Assembly: GCA_937915865.1 (NCBI GenBank)
Contig: CALGIG010000132.1
Coordinates: 95,846-159,845 of the forward strand
Source of the DNA: an uncultured Prolixibacteraceae bacterium
GTDB lineage: Bacteria; Bacteroidota; Bacteroidia; Bacteroidales; Prolixibacteraceae
Direction: 5' to 3'
Length of the DNA stretch: 64,000 bases
A program made the translations under genes and the position numbers. Below, piece by piece: positions 8,563 to 17,172 of the stretch (position 1 is the first letter of the stretch; each line of letters begins with the position of its first letter). Under the pieces are notes generated by a model. It did no database searches, had not been told where the DNA came from, and saw only the letters and a list, made by a program, of their open reading frames with translations.

Positions 8563-9177
8563 ATGGGAAAAATAAACTACCGCATCCGCATTGAGCCAGA
8601 AAAGTTCTATCACGTTTGGAACCGGGGAAATAACCGGGAAAACCTGTTTTATACTTCGGCTAATTACGAGTATTTTATCAGGATGTATGCTGAATACCTT
8701 GATCCGGTCGCTGAAACGTATGCGTTTTGTTTACTGCCCAATCATTTCCATTTGCTAATCAGGACAAAAGCATTCGCGGCTTTTTTAGAGGTTTCACCCA
8801 AAGGTGAAACCTCTAAAAAAGTCAACCCGGTAAGCCTGGCTTTTCAACGATTATTTACTTCCTACTCACAGTCTATTAACATTCAGCAACACCGCTCTGG
8901 AAGCTTGTTTCAAAAACCATTTAAACGGCTCGAAGTAAAATCGACAAAGCAATTAGCCAATTTGGTGCATTACATTCACACCGACCCGCAACGCCATAAC
9001 ATCATTGACGATTTCAGGCAATACCCCTGGAGTAGCTATGAACGAATAATAAAGAACCGGCCATCGAAACTAAAGAAAGATGAAGTTATTTCCTGGTTTA
9101 AAAACAAGGAAAATTATTTGAATTATCACGTTCAAAACATTGATCTGGATGATTTGAAAGAAATAATGATCGAATAG
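8563..9177 (+). CDS. REP-associated tyrosine transposase (RAYT, Y1/HUH family)
   Basis: A 204-aa single-strand transposase of the IS200/TnpA_REP superfamily. The N-terminus has YHVWNRGNNRENLFYT, typical of Bacteroidota RAYTs. The HUH motif is H61-F-H63 in LLPNHFHLLIR. The likely catalytic tyrosine is Y137 in LVHYIHTDPQRHNI. All key residues are intact and the length is usual for the family. It is co-oriented with the cas genes and sits between cas9 and cas1, where type II-C loci normally have no gene. It is flanked by palindromes at 8511-8540 and about 9191-9220, as expected for a RAYT with its own REP sequences. A third palindrome lies inside the gene and encodes the linker at residues 73-86. 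It may be a domesticated or recently arrived passenger. Confidence 0.9.
   Translation: MGKINYRIRIEPEKFYHVWNRGNNRENLFYTSANYEYFIRMYAEYLDPVAETYAFCLLPNHFHLLIRTKAFAAFLEVSPKGETSKKVNPVSLAFQRLFTSYSQSINIQQHRSGSLFQKPFKRLEVKSTKQLANLVHYIHTDPQRHNIIDDFRQYPWSSYERIIKNRPSKLKKDEVISWFKNKENYLNYHVQNIDLDDLKEIMIE
8781..8820. repeat. REP-like palindrome 3, inside the transposase coding sequence
   Basis: A perfect 18-bp inverted repeat with arms 8781-8798 and 8803-8820 and the loop CAAA. Its core TTAGAGGTTTCACC is identical to palindrome 1 at 3867-3900, and both continue as CTCTAAAAAAG on the right. It is translated in frame as FLEVSPKGETSKK, between the HUH motif and the tyrosine helix. Confidence 0.85.
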
Positions 9178-9190
9178 GTATCACATCCAT

Positions 9191-9220
9191 ACTGATTCGC
9201 CCGATGGGTGAAACCTGTAA
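9191..9220. repeat. REP-like palindrome 4, partly decayed, before cas1
   Basis: The right arm GGGTGAAACCTGTAA (9206-9220) matches the REP-like core, and the left side (ACTGATTCGCCC) is degenerate, leaving a short GCCC/GGGT stem. It lies 18 bp upstream of the cas1 ATG. Together with palindrome 2 it brackets the transposase. Confidence 0.65.
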
Positions 9221-9238
9221 TTATAAAACAAACTAACC

Positions 9239-10138
9239 ATGATTAAACGAACCCTTTATTTTGGAAACCCTGGCTATTTGCATAAAAACCTGCAACAGCT
9301 AAAAGTGATTAAACCTGAAGATAACACAGAAATTGGCTCGGTTCCAATTGAAGACATTGGAGCAATACTGCTCGACAATCCTCAAATCACGGTCACTCAC
9401 GCTTTAATAGCTACACTACTCGAACATAATGTGGCCATAATCAGTTGCGACTCTAAACATTTGCCTGTTGGGTTAATGCTTCCACTGGATGGCAATACTT
9501 TGCAAACCGAAAGGTTTCGTTCTCAAATTGAAGCCTCTGAACCTCTGAAAAAATACCTCTGGGCACAAACTATAAAAGCAAAAATTGAGAATCAGGCAGC
9601 AGTATTGGAAAAAGCAGGTATTAACAACAAAAAGTTATCAGTTCTTATTCCGCAAATACAAAGTGGTGATCCTGATAATATTGAAGGCCGTGCGGCTTCG
9701 GTTTACTGGAAACTTTTGTTTGAAGAATACGACTTTACCCGTAACCGGTTTGGAGAAATACCCAATGCGCATCTGAATTATGGCTACGCTATACTAAGAG
9801 CATTGGTTGCCAGGGCATTGGTTGGCAGTGGACTATTGCCCACCCTCGGAATACATCATAGTAATAAATACAACGCCTATTGCTTAGCCGACGATATAAT
9901 GGAACCTTATCGTCCGTTTGTCGACTGGATTGTTTTTTTGATGGTTAAAAACAACGAGATTGATCTGGATGAAATAACCCGAGAACAAAAAGTAAAACTT
10001 CTGTCGATAGCATCGGTTGATATTAGTATTGATGGAAAGAAGAGCCCGCTAATGGTAGGACTGCCACGAACAACCAATTCGCTGGTTGAATGTTACGAAA
10101 CTGTACGTCGAAAAATCATTTATCCTGATTTCGTTTAG
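9239..10138 (+). CDS. cas1: CRISPR-associated Cas1, spacer integrase
   Basis: Metal-dependent integrase that, with Cas2, inserts new spacers into the array. Its 299 aa is typical for type II Cas1. Likely metal ligands are E149 (DNIEGRAAS), H206 (LGIHHSNKYN) and E222 (DDIMEPYRP). The GRAASVYW helix and the NYGYAILRALVARAL segment are characteristic of the family. It is downstream of the transposase and 19 bp ahead of cas2. The ATG start lies 19 bp after a decayed palindrome. Confidence 0.97.
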   Translation: MIKRTLYFGNPGYLHKNLQQLKVIKPEDNTEIGSVPIEDIGAILLDNPQITVTHALIATLLEHNVAIISCDSKHLPVGLMLPLDGNTLQTERFRSQIEASEPLKKYLWAQTIKAKIENQAAVLEKAGINNKKLSVLIPQIQSGDPDNIEGRAASVYWKLLFEEYDFTRNRFGEIPNAHLNYGYAILRALVARALVGSGLLPTLGIHHSNKYNAYCLADDIMEPYRPFVDWIVFLMVKNNEIDLDEITREQKVKLLSIASVDISIDGKKSPLMVGLPRTTNSLVECYETVRRKIIYPDFV

Positions 10139-10157
10139 GATTATTTCATTGGATAAC

Positions 10158-10496
10158 ATGTCGTTCGAAGCATTAAACCAATATCGTATTATGTGGGTAC
10201 TTGTTTTTTTCGACATCCCTGTCGAAACCAAGAAACAACAAAAGGCAGCCACCCGTTTCAGAAAACAATTGCTTGAAGATGGTTTTTCAATGTTCCAATT
10301 TTCAATATATATCCGCAATTGCCCAAGCAGAGAAAACGCCGAGGTACATGTAAAACGAGTAAAAAATATGTTACCCGAGTATGGTCATGTAGGATTGTTA
10401 ACCATTACTGACAAGCAATTTGGTATGATGGAATTATTCTACAGTAAACAACCCAAAGAACGGCCTCCCACAGTGCAACAACTCGAATTATTTTAA
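10158..10496 (+). CDS. cas2: CRISPR-associated Cas2
   Basis: A 112-aa partner of Cas1 in the adaptation complex. It has the ferredoxin-like Cas2 fold start RIMWVLVFFDIPVETK with the conserved aspartate D19, then RFRKQLLEDGFSMFQFSIYIR. I start at the ATG at 10158 (MSFEALNQYRIMW), because the longer in-frame ORF from 10086 runs back through the end of cas1. It is the last cas gene, and a bidirectional hairpin 73 bp after its stop separates it from the array. Confidence 0.95.
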   Translation: MSFEALNQYRIMWVLVFFDIPVETKKQQKAATRFRKQLLEDGFSMFQFSIYIRNCPSRENAEVHVKRVKNMLPEYGHVGLLTITDKQFGMMELFYSKQPKERPPTVQQLELF

Positions 10497-10510
10497 TCGG
10501 ACATTCGTAT

Positions 10511-10538
10511 TAGGGGTTCCCCAAATGGCGAAATCCAT
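10511..10538. repeat. possible decayed REP-like palindrome 5, between cas2 and the array
   Basis: TAGGGGTTCCCC-AAAT-GGCGAAATCC aligns by eye with TAGAGGTTTCACCC-AAA-GGTGAAACCTC of palindrome 3 with several substitutions. It no longer forms a long stem. I read it as an eroded copy, but chance similarity is possible. Confidence 0.4.
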
Positions 10539-10568
10539 AAATTACAAATCAAATAACGAGATAGCAGG

Positions 10569-10604
10569 AAATAAAAAACGGGATTTATATCCCGTTTTTT
10601 ATTT
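10569..10604. terminator. bidirectional terminator between cas2 and the CRISPR array
   Basis: A perfect 16-bp inverted repeat, AAATAAAAAACGGGAT, with a TTAT loop (arms 10569-10584 and 10589-10604). It has A/T-runs on both sides, so it can end the plus-strand cas transcript and the minus-strand pre-crRNA coming from the array. Confidence 0.85.
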
Positions 10605-10652
10605 CTAAGCCTTTGTACAAACATTTGATAACTTGCGAATTGCGGCCAATAC

Positions 10653-13002
10653 CTTGTCAAAGACCACAGTAAAAATACAATTTGAAAGCAAATCACAACA
10701 TGGGCTTTGAATGTCTTAGAGAAGTTATACTTGTCAAAGACCACAGTAAAAATACAATTTGAAAGCAAATCACAACCTACTCATGTTGTTAATGAAAATG
10801 TACATGCTTGTCAAAGACCACAGTAAAAATACAATTTGAAAGCAAATCACAACACTAGATTACATTGAAAATATATAAATAGCTTGTCAAAGACCACAGT
10901 AAAAATACAATTTGAAAGCAAATCACAACCGAACAGATATTGAATTCTGAAATGAGTAGCTTGTCAAAGACCACAGTAAAAATACAATTTGAAAGCAAAT
11001 CACAACCAATAGGTATCCGGCGTTGAAAGTTGGTTACTTGTCAAAGACCACAGTAAAAATACAATTTGAAAGCAAATCACAACCGGTTTTACTGGAACTG
11101 AAGTGGAATGGCTCTTGTCAAAGACCACAGTAAAAATACAATTTGAAAGCAAATCACAACTGGCAATTTAATTCTGTCAACTTGTTTTTTCTTGTCAAAG
11201 ACCACAGTAAAAATACAATTTGAAAGCAAATCACAACTGAGTTACACCCACGGTATTGCTACGAAACTTGTCAAAGACCACAGTAAAAATACAATTTGAA
11301 AGCAAATCACAACCTGGAAGTATATCAGCATATTCCTTACCGGCTTGTCAAAGACCACAGTAAAAATACAATTTGAAAGCAAATCACAACCTAAAATCGG
11401 CACATTCTATCAAGGACAACCTTGTCAAAGACCACAGTAAAAATACAATTTGAAAGCAAATCACAACCTCTTCGGTTCGGAAAAAGAAGGTTTGCTTCTT
11501 GTCAAAGACCACAGTAAAAATACAATTTGAAAGCAAATCACAACCTTTTTAAGTATGAAGATGTAAGACTAATGCTTGTCAAAGACCACAGTAAAAATAC
11601 AATTTGAAAGCAAATCACAACTATAGCTGTTTAATTCTAACCATCCTGAAACTTGTCAAAGACCACAGTAAAAATACAATTTGAAAGCAAATCACAACAG
11701 AGCTTCTGCAAAGCAAGTTGACATTTTACTTGTCAAAGACCACAGTAAAAATACAATTTGAAAGCAAATCACAACTATTGACCAACGTTACTGTTTTAAC
11801 CCGATCTTGTCAAAGACCACAGTAAAAATACAATTTGAAAGCAAATCACAACACCAATGTACGATACTTGTCTTTTAGTTCGCTTGTCAAAGACCACAGT
11901 AAAAATACAATTTGAAAGCAAATCACAACATCGGAAAATGAAGGAAATTGATGCGGTCACTTGTCAAAGACCACAGTAAAAATACAATTTGAAAGCAAAT
12001 CACAACGTGCAGAAAAGCAGACATTTCGAGCGTCATCTTGTCAAAGACCACAGTAAAAATACAATTTGAAAGCAAATCACAACGTAGTAACCTTTGGCCC
12101 CAATACCTTCAGCCTTGTCAAAGACCACAGTAAAAATACAATTTGAAAGCAAATCACAACCTAAACGGACAACGTATGGACAGCCTTTAACTTGTCAAAG
12201 ACCACAGTAAAAATACAATTTGAAAGCAAATCACAACCTCTCAGGAAATAGAAGGAATTAAAGCTGTCCTTGTCAAAGACCACAGTAAAAATACAATTTG
12301 AAAGCAAATCACAACAAACTTTACCCGGACCTTTCAAGCCACATTCTTGTCAAAGACCACAGTAAAAATACAATTTGAAAGCAAATCACAACTTTAAATT
12401 AGCATTATCATTAACAGATATACTTGTCAAAGACCACAGTAAAAATACAATTTGAAAGCAAATCACAACAATAACGCGATCAAGGCTGTAATTGCAGAAC
12501 TTGTCAAAGACCACAGTAAAAATACAATTTGAAAGCAAATCACAACACAAACTGAGTTACTTTTTTTGATGCTTTACTTGTCAAAGACCACAGTAAAAAT
12601 ACAATTTGAAAGCAAATCACAACACAATTCTTATTCATCAGTCCTAAACATCTCTTGTCAAAGACCACAGTAAAAATACAATTTGAAAGCAAATCACAAC
12701 GGGCAATAGATAGAATCAACTGAACGTTGACTTGTCAAAGACCACAGTAAAAATACAATTTGAAAGCAAATCACAACCGTCCTTTATTAATTCGTTAATA
12801 ATTGCATCTTGTCAAAGACCACAGTAAAAATACAATTTGAAAGCAAATCACAACCAGTTGCGGGGGTCGTGCGCCATTTCTGGCCTTGTCAAAGACCACA
12901 GTAAAAATACAATTTGAAAGCAAATCACAACACACTTTTTAATTAAATCATATCAATACCTCTTGTCAAAGACCACAGTAAAAATACAATTTGAAAGCAA
13001 AT
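10653..13002 (-). CRISPR. type II-C CRISPR array, 31 repeats and 30 spacers
   Basis: There are thirty identical 47-bp repeats and one 41-bp terminal repeat. Plus-strand ends are CTTGTCAAAGACCACAG and GCAAATCACAAC. Repeat starts run from 10653 to 12962 at a 77-bp period. Spacers are 30 nt, except two of 29 (10854-10882 and 11238-11266) and one of 31 (12238-12268). Complementarity to the tracrRNA shows that crRNA is read on the minus strand, so each repeat begins GTTGTGATTTGC. The repeat at 12962-13002 lacks the last six plus-strand bases, so the incomplete repeat is at the transcription-upstream end. The cas2-proximal repeat at 10653 is complete. Spacer targets cannot be judged by eye. Confidence 0.99.
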
Positions 13003-13060
13003 TGGAAGATTCTGATTTACTTTTTATTGGGAATAAGCTAGTCGCAAATCTTATAAGCAG

Positions 13061-13091
13061 TTTGGATTTTCGTTTGATTTTTGCAACTTTG
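13061..13091 (+). promoter_or_regulatory. candidate promoter of the AraC regulator
   Basis: TTTG (13061-13064), a 19-nt spacer and CAACTTTG (13084-13091) match the Bacteroidota consensus at 11 of 12 fixed or near-fixed positions. A start 5-7 nt downstream would coincide with the ATG at 13096, suggesting a leaderless or near-leaderless mRNA. Confidence 0.4.
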
Positions 13092-13095
13092 CCAC

Positions 13096-14001
13096 ATGAC
13101 AAAAGCACAAACAATCGAAGATTTTTACCAGAATCAGTTCAACTGTATTCCCGAAAACCTGAAAAAAGAAATCGGGCACTTCAATGTTTTTCATCGTGAA
13201 GACTTTTGTTGTGCCAACAAAACAGTGCCTTACAGCCGCAAAGATTTTTACAAAATCACCTTATTGAAGGGGGCAAATAAAATACACTATGCTGACAAGA
13301 CGGTACTTAGCGAACACAATGCACTGATGTTTTCGAACCCGATGATACCATACAACTATGAACCACTCGAAGATAAACAATCGGGTGTTTTCTGCATTTT
13401 CACCGAGGAATTTTTCAGCCAGTACGGCGCAATAAAAGATTACCCCATTTACCAGCCAGGTAGTAATCTCGTTTATTTGCTGGATGACAAACAGTTGTTT
13501 GAAATAGAAGCCATCTTCCAAAAAATGTTCGAAGAAATTGCATCCGATTATCTTTACAAGTATGATGTACTTCGTGGCTTGGTTTTTAACCTGATTCATA
13601 CTGCATTGAAAATGCAACTTACCGAAGCGACAAGGTTGTCTCCATCCAACGGAACAGCAAGAATAGCATCGCTTTTTGCGGAATTGCTAGAACGCCAGTT
13701 CCCCATTGAATCGCCCATGCAACGGATGAAATTAAGAACACCTACCGATTTTGCAACGCAACTTTCTATTCATGTAAATCACCTGAACCGTAGCTTAAAA
13801 GAAGTTACAGGGAAAACAACCAGCCAGCTGATTGCTGAACGTATTTCGCAGGAAGCAAGGGCGTTGCTGAAACAAACCAACTGGAATATTTCGGAAATTG
13901 CTTATTCGCTTGGCTTTGAAGAATTACCTCATTTTATCAATTTCTTCAAGAAAAACGCCAACCAAACACCTAAACTTTACCGCAATAAATTCAATATTTG
14001 A
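13096..14001 (+). CDS. AraC-family transcriptional regulator
   Basis: A 301-aa DNA-binding regulator. The N-terminal half is a cupin-like sensory domain (YSRKDFYKITLLKGANKI and SNPMIPYNYEP). The C-terminal about 90 residues form the double helix-turn-helix of the AraC/XylS family (LSIHVNHLNRSLKEVTGKTT, then NISEIAYSLGFEELPHFINF). I take the ATG at 13096 rather than the upstream TTG. It begins 94 bp after the array. It is the first of five co-oriented genes with an efflux pump and three oxidoreductases, which it probably controls in response to a small molecule. The effector is unknown. Confidence 0.9.
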   Translation: MTKAQTIEDFYQNQFNCIPENLKKEIGHFNVFHREDFCCANKTVPYSRKDFYKITLLKGANKIHYADKTVLSEHNALMFSNPMIPYNYEPLEDKQSGVFCIFTEEFFSQYGAIKDYPIYQPGSNLVYLLDDKQLFEIEAIFQKMFEEIASDYLYKYDVLRGLVFNLIHTALKMQLTEATRLSPSNGTARIASLFAELLERQFPIESPMQRMKLRTPTDFATQLSIHVNHLNRSLKEVTGKTTSQLIAERISQEARALLKQTNWNISEIAYSLGFEELPHFINFFKKNANQTPKLYRNKFNI

Positions 14002-14124
14002 TTTATGCAGTTTTTTGTTTGATTTTTATATCTGTTCAGTACAACTATCAAACTAAATTTGTCATTGAAAATAAACCGAATATCTAACGGTTTATCTAAA
14101 CGATCTTCATTTTGATTCGATGAA

Positions 14125-15324
14125 ATGACAAACTCAGTTAAAGTACCAGCAACTTCTTCACCACCCGTTTCACGTTTTCTGATAGGGTTAATGGCTGTTT
14201 CAGCAGGTATAACTGTTGCCAATATTTACTACAACCAGCCTATCCTGAAAGAAATAGCTGCCGATCTGGGTTCGACAGATTCGCAGGCTGGCATGGTTTC
14301 AATGCTTTCACAGGTTGGTTATGGCCTAGGACTATTTTTCCTTACTCCGCTAGGTGATAAAATCAATAAAAAGAAACTCATCATCAGTCTTCAGCTTTTG
14401 CTCATTGTGTCGCTCTTACTTGTAACATTTACCATCAATATTTTTCAACTATGGGCTTTGAGCCTGCTTATTAGTATGTTTTCTGTATCGGTTCAGGTAA
14501 TTATGCCAATGGCTGCCGGACTTGACAGTGCTAATCGGGGAAAAAATGTAGGAACAATTTTTACCGGAGTATTGATTGGCATTTTGGCTGCACGAGTTTT
14601 TAGCGGAAGTATTGCAGAGTGGTTTGGCTGGCGGTTTGTTTACCTTATTTCAGCTATTGCCGTAACTTTAGCAACTATACTTCTTAAAATTAAACTACCC
14701 AATGTAAGAACTCCTTTTTCAGGGACTTATGTGCAGTTACTTGGTTCGGCGTTGCAACAAATCAAACGATTTCCTTTGCTTCGGGAAGTTTCCGTGGTTG
14801 GTATGCTTCAATTTGGGTTATTCTGTGCATTCTGGACTACACTTACTTTTCATTTAAGTGGCACTCCATTTAATTTTTCGAGTGATATTATCGGATTATT
14901 TGGATTAGTTGCTATTGCAGGCGCATTGCTGGCTCCAGTTATCGGGAAACGAGCCGACCGTGGAGGAAGTAAAAACGTTAGGTTTATTGCATTGGGATTG
15001 ATTGTTGTCAGCATTTTACTAATGATTTGGATGCCAACAAATATTCTGGTGCTGGTTGTCGCTGTTTTTTTGCTAGACGTGGGCGCTCAGGCCATCCAGG
15101 TTACCAATGTTGCCATGATTTACACGCTCGACGAATCGTCGCATAGCAGAGTCAATACTATTTATATGACCTCTTTCTTTACCGGTGGCGCACTGGGTAC
15201 CCTGATTGGTATTTTCTGCTGGAAATACGGTGGTTGGCTCGGGGTTAACCTACAAATGCTGCTGTTTGCCGTAGTCATTTCAATACTTTTACTGAAAGAA
15301 AAACGAAAAACACTAAAAAACTAA
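14125..15324 (+). CDS. MFS efflux transporter
   Basis: A 399-aa inner-membrane major facilitator with about 12 hydrophobic segments. The ANIYYNQPILKEIAADLG segment after the first helix and FFLTPLGDKINKKKLI in the loop between helices 2 and 3 (the MFS signature region) resemble the YnfM/arabinose-efflux-like exporters. It lies 123 bp after the AraC gene and 10 bp before a flavin reductase gene, which suggests export of, or protection from, a reactive or toxic compound. The substrate cannot be told from sequence. Confidence 0.88.
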   Translation: MTNSVKVPATSSPPVSRFLIGLMAVSAGITVANIYYNQPILKEIAADLGSTDSQAGMVSMLSQVGYGLGLFFLTPLGDKINKKKLIISLQLLLIVSLLLVTFTINIFQLWALSLLISMFSVSVQVIMPMAAGLDSANRGKNVGTIFTGVLIGILAARVFSGSIAEWFGWRFVYLISAIAVTLATILLKIKLPNVRTPFSGTYVQLLGSALQQIKRFPLLREVSVVGMLQFGLFCAFWTTLTFHLSGTPFNFSSDIIGLFGLVAIAGALLAPVIGKRADRGGSKNVRFIALGLIVVSILLMIWMPTNILVLVVAVFLLDVGAQAIQVTNVAMIYTLDESSHSRVNTIYMTSFFTGGALGTLIGIFCWKYGGWLGVNLQMLLFAVVISILLLKEKRKTLKN

Positions 15325-15334
15325 AAATATCAAC

Positions 15335-15970
15335 ATGAAAGTAATTGCAATAAACGGAAGTCCCAACAAAAAGGGAAACACACATCTGGCGCTCGAAATG
15401 GTTGGCTTGGCCCTGAAAGAAAACGGGATTGATTTTGAAATTGTTCATATCGGTAACAAAGCTATTCGTGGCTGTACAGCTTGCGGACTTTGCCGCAAAA
15501 ATCAGGATGAGAAATGTAGTATTACCAGCGATGTAGTCAACGAAGTGGTTCAGCAAATGAAAAATGCCGATGGAATTATTTTAGGAACGCCGGTTCATTA
15601 TTCAGGAATTCCGGGAACAATGAAAAGTTTTCTCGACCGTGCCTTTTATGTAGCCGGTAGCAATGGTGGACTTTTTCGGCATAAAGTGGCATCGGCTGTT
15701 GTCGCCGTTCGTCGTACAGGAGGTTCATCAACCTTAGACCAGCTTAACCATTATCTAACTTATTCTGAGATGCTTTTGGCCACTGCCAATTATTGGAATG
15801 TCATTCATGGACGCATTCCTGGTGAAGTTGAGCAAGATGCCGAGGGCGTTCAGATTATGCAGGTTTTAGGCAATAACATGGCCTGGTTAATGCAAATGCG
15901 TGAACAAACCAAAAACGTATTACCTGCGCCAAAACCAGTTCAAAAAGTGATGACTAATTTTATCAGATAA
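15335..15970 (+). CDS. flavodoxin-fold NAD(P)H-dependent FMN reductase
   Basis: A 211-aa flavoprotein. The FMN phosphate-binding loop is GSPNKKGNTHLAL at residues 9-21. A cysteine cluster follows (GCTACGLCRKNQDEKC), as in iron-sulfur flavoprotein-like reductases, then TPVHYSGIPGTMKSFLDR for the flavin ring. It is 10 bp downstream of the MFS gene, so it is very likely cotranscribed. It probably reduces quinones or other electrophiles; whether the cysteines bind a cluster is not decidable here. Confidence 0.88.
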   Translation: MKVIAINGSPNKKGNTHLALEMVGLALKENGIDFEIVHIGNKAIRGCTACGLCRKNQDEKCSITSDVVNEVVQQMKNADGIILGTPVHYSGIPGTMKSFLDRAFYVAGSNGGLFRHKVASAVVAVRRTGGSSTLDQLNHYLTYSEMLLATANYWNVIHGRIPGEVEQDAEGVQIMQVLGNNMAWLMQMREQTKNVLPAPKPVQKVMTNFIR

Positions 15971-16142
15971 AATCCAAATTTGAAGATTAGGAAATTTGAG
16001 AATTTAAAGATGAAAACCAAATAGCAACTTCAAGGTTTAATTGCTAGATGGTTATTACCGGAAAACTAAAGTAAAATCAAAGCACCTCCTGATTCCCTCA
16101 CTTTCGGGGAGGGATAGGAAGGAGCTCTAAAAACAGAAAAAC

Positions 16143-17159
16143 ATGAAGTACAATTTATTAGGAAACACAGGATTAAAAGTTTCTGAACTTTGTTTGGGAA
16201 CAATGACTTTTGGCGGAAGTGGCATGTGGACTGCCATTGGAACAATGCCACAGCGAGAAGTAAATGAGCTGATTAAGACATCGGTTGACGCCGGGATTAA
16301 TTTTATTGACACGGCCAATATTTACAGCTATGGAATCAGCGAGCAAATGACCGGACAAGCCATTCGCGACCTGGGTTTAAATCGAGATGATCTGGTGATT
16401 GCGACTAAAGTACGCGGGCAAATGAGCGAAGGCCCAAACAATTCGGGATTGAGCCGTAAACACATTTTGCAACAAGCCGATGAAAGCCTGAATCGGTTGA
16501 ATATGGACTACATCGACCTTTATCAGATTCACGGTTTTGATCCGCTGACACCGATGGAAGAAACACTAGAAGCGCTTGATTCGCTTGTTAAAAGTGGAAA
16601 AGTGCGTTATATTGGTTGTTCTAACCTTGCTGCATGGCAAATTATGAAAGCTCTTGGTATTTCAGCTCAACACCACCTTTCAAAGTTTGTTTCGCTTCAG
16701 GCTTATTACACCATTGCAGGCCGTGATTTGGAGCGTGAACTGGTGCCAATGCTACTCGATCAGAAAATTGGGTTAATGGTGTGGAGCCCTCTGGCTGGCG
16801 GTTTCCTAAGCGGAAAATACAGCCGCAATGCTTCGACAGAAGAAGGCCGCCGCGTGAATTTCGACTTTCCACCTATCAATAAGGACAAAGCTTTCGACAT
16901 TATTGATGTGATGCAGGAAATTGCAACCCTAAAAAGTGTAACCGTCGCTCAAGTTGCCTTAGCCTGGTTACTTCACCAACCGGTGGTTACCACAGTCATT
17001 ATTGGAGCTAAAAAGCAGGAACAATTACTTGATAACCTAAAAGCTACCGAAGTGAAATTAACTCCTGATGAATTGGCCCAGTTGGATGCCGTTAGCAAAT
17101 TAGCTCCTGAATACCCTGGCTGGATGATTGATCGGCAGAGCGGCGACCGAAAAAAATAA
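16143..17159 (+). CDS. aldo/keto reductase
   Basis: A 338-aa NADPH-dependent oxidoreductase with the TIM-barrel AKR layout. The catalytic tetrad is visible as D and Y in FIDTANIYSYGISE, K in VIATKVRG and H in LYQIHGFDP. The cofactor region near the C-terminus reads TTVIIGAKKQEQLLDNL. The start MKYNLLGNTGLKVSELCLG is canonical for the family. It follows the FMN reductase after 172 bp and is followed by a second AKR that is a distant paralogue rather than a tandem copy. Confidence 0.93.
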   Translation: MKYNLLGNTGLKVSELCLGTMTFGGSGMWTAIGTMPQREVNELIKTSVDAGINFIDTANIYSYGISEQMTGQAIRDLGLNRDDLVIATKVRGQMSEGPNNSGLSRKHILQQADESLNRLNMDYIDLYQIHGFDPLTPMEETLEALDSLVKSGKVRYIGCSNLAAWQIMKALGISAQHHLSKFVSLQAYYTIAGRDLERELVPMLLDQKIGLMVWSPLAGGFLSGKYSRNASTEEGRRVNFDFPPINKDKAFDIIDVMQEIATLKSVTVAQVALAWLLHQPVVTTVIIGAKKQEQLLDNLKATEVKLTPDELAQLDAVSKLAPEYPGWMIDRQSGDRKK

Positions 17160-17172
17160 ACATTCATTCATC

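Noticed and set aside
3852..10496. csn2 or cas4 gene making this a II-A or II-B locus
   Set aside because: No such gene is present between the 3156 gene and the array; the only extra gene is the RAYT, so II-C is the fitting subtype.
10653..13002. Self-targeting spacers within this window
   Set aside because: I noticed no obvious match by eye, but I could not do an exhaustive comparison, so no claim is made either way.
12963..13199. Plus-strand ORF starting inside the last CRISPR repeat
   Set aside because: Its first codons are repeat sequence and the rest overlaps the AraC promoter and gene in another frame; no domain or conserved pattern is visible.
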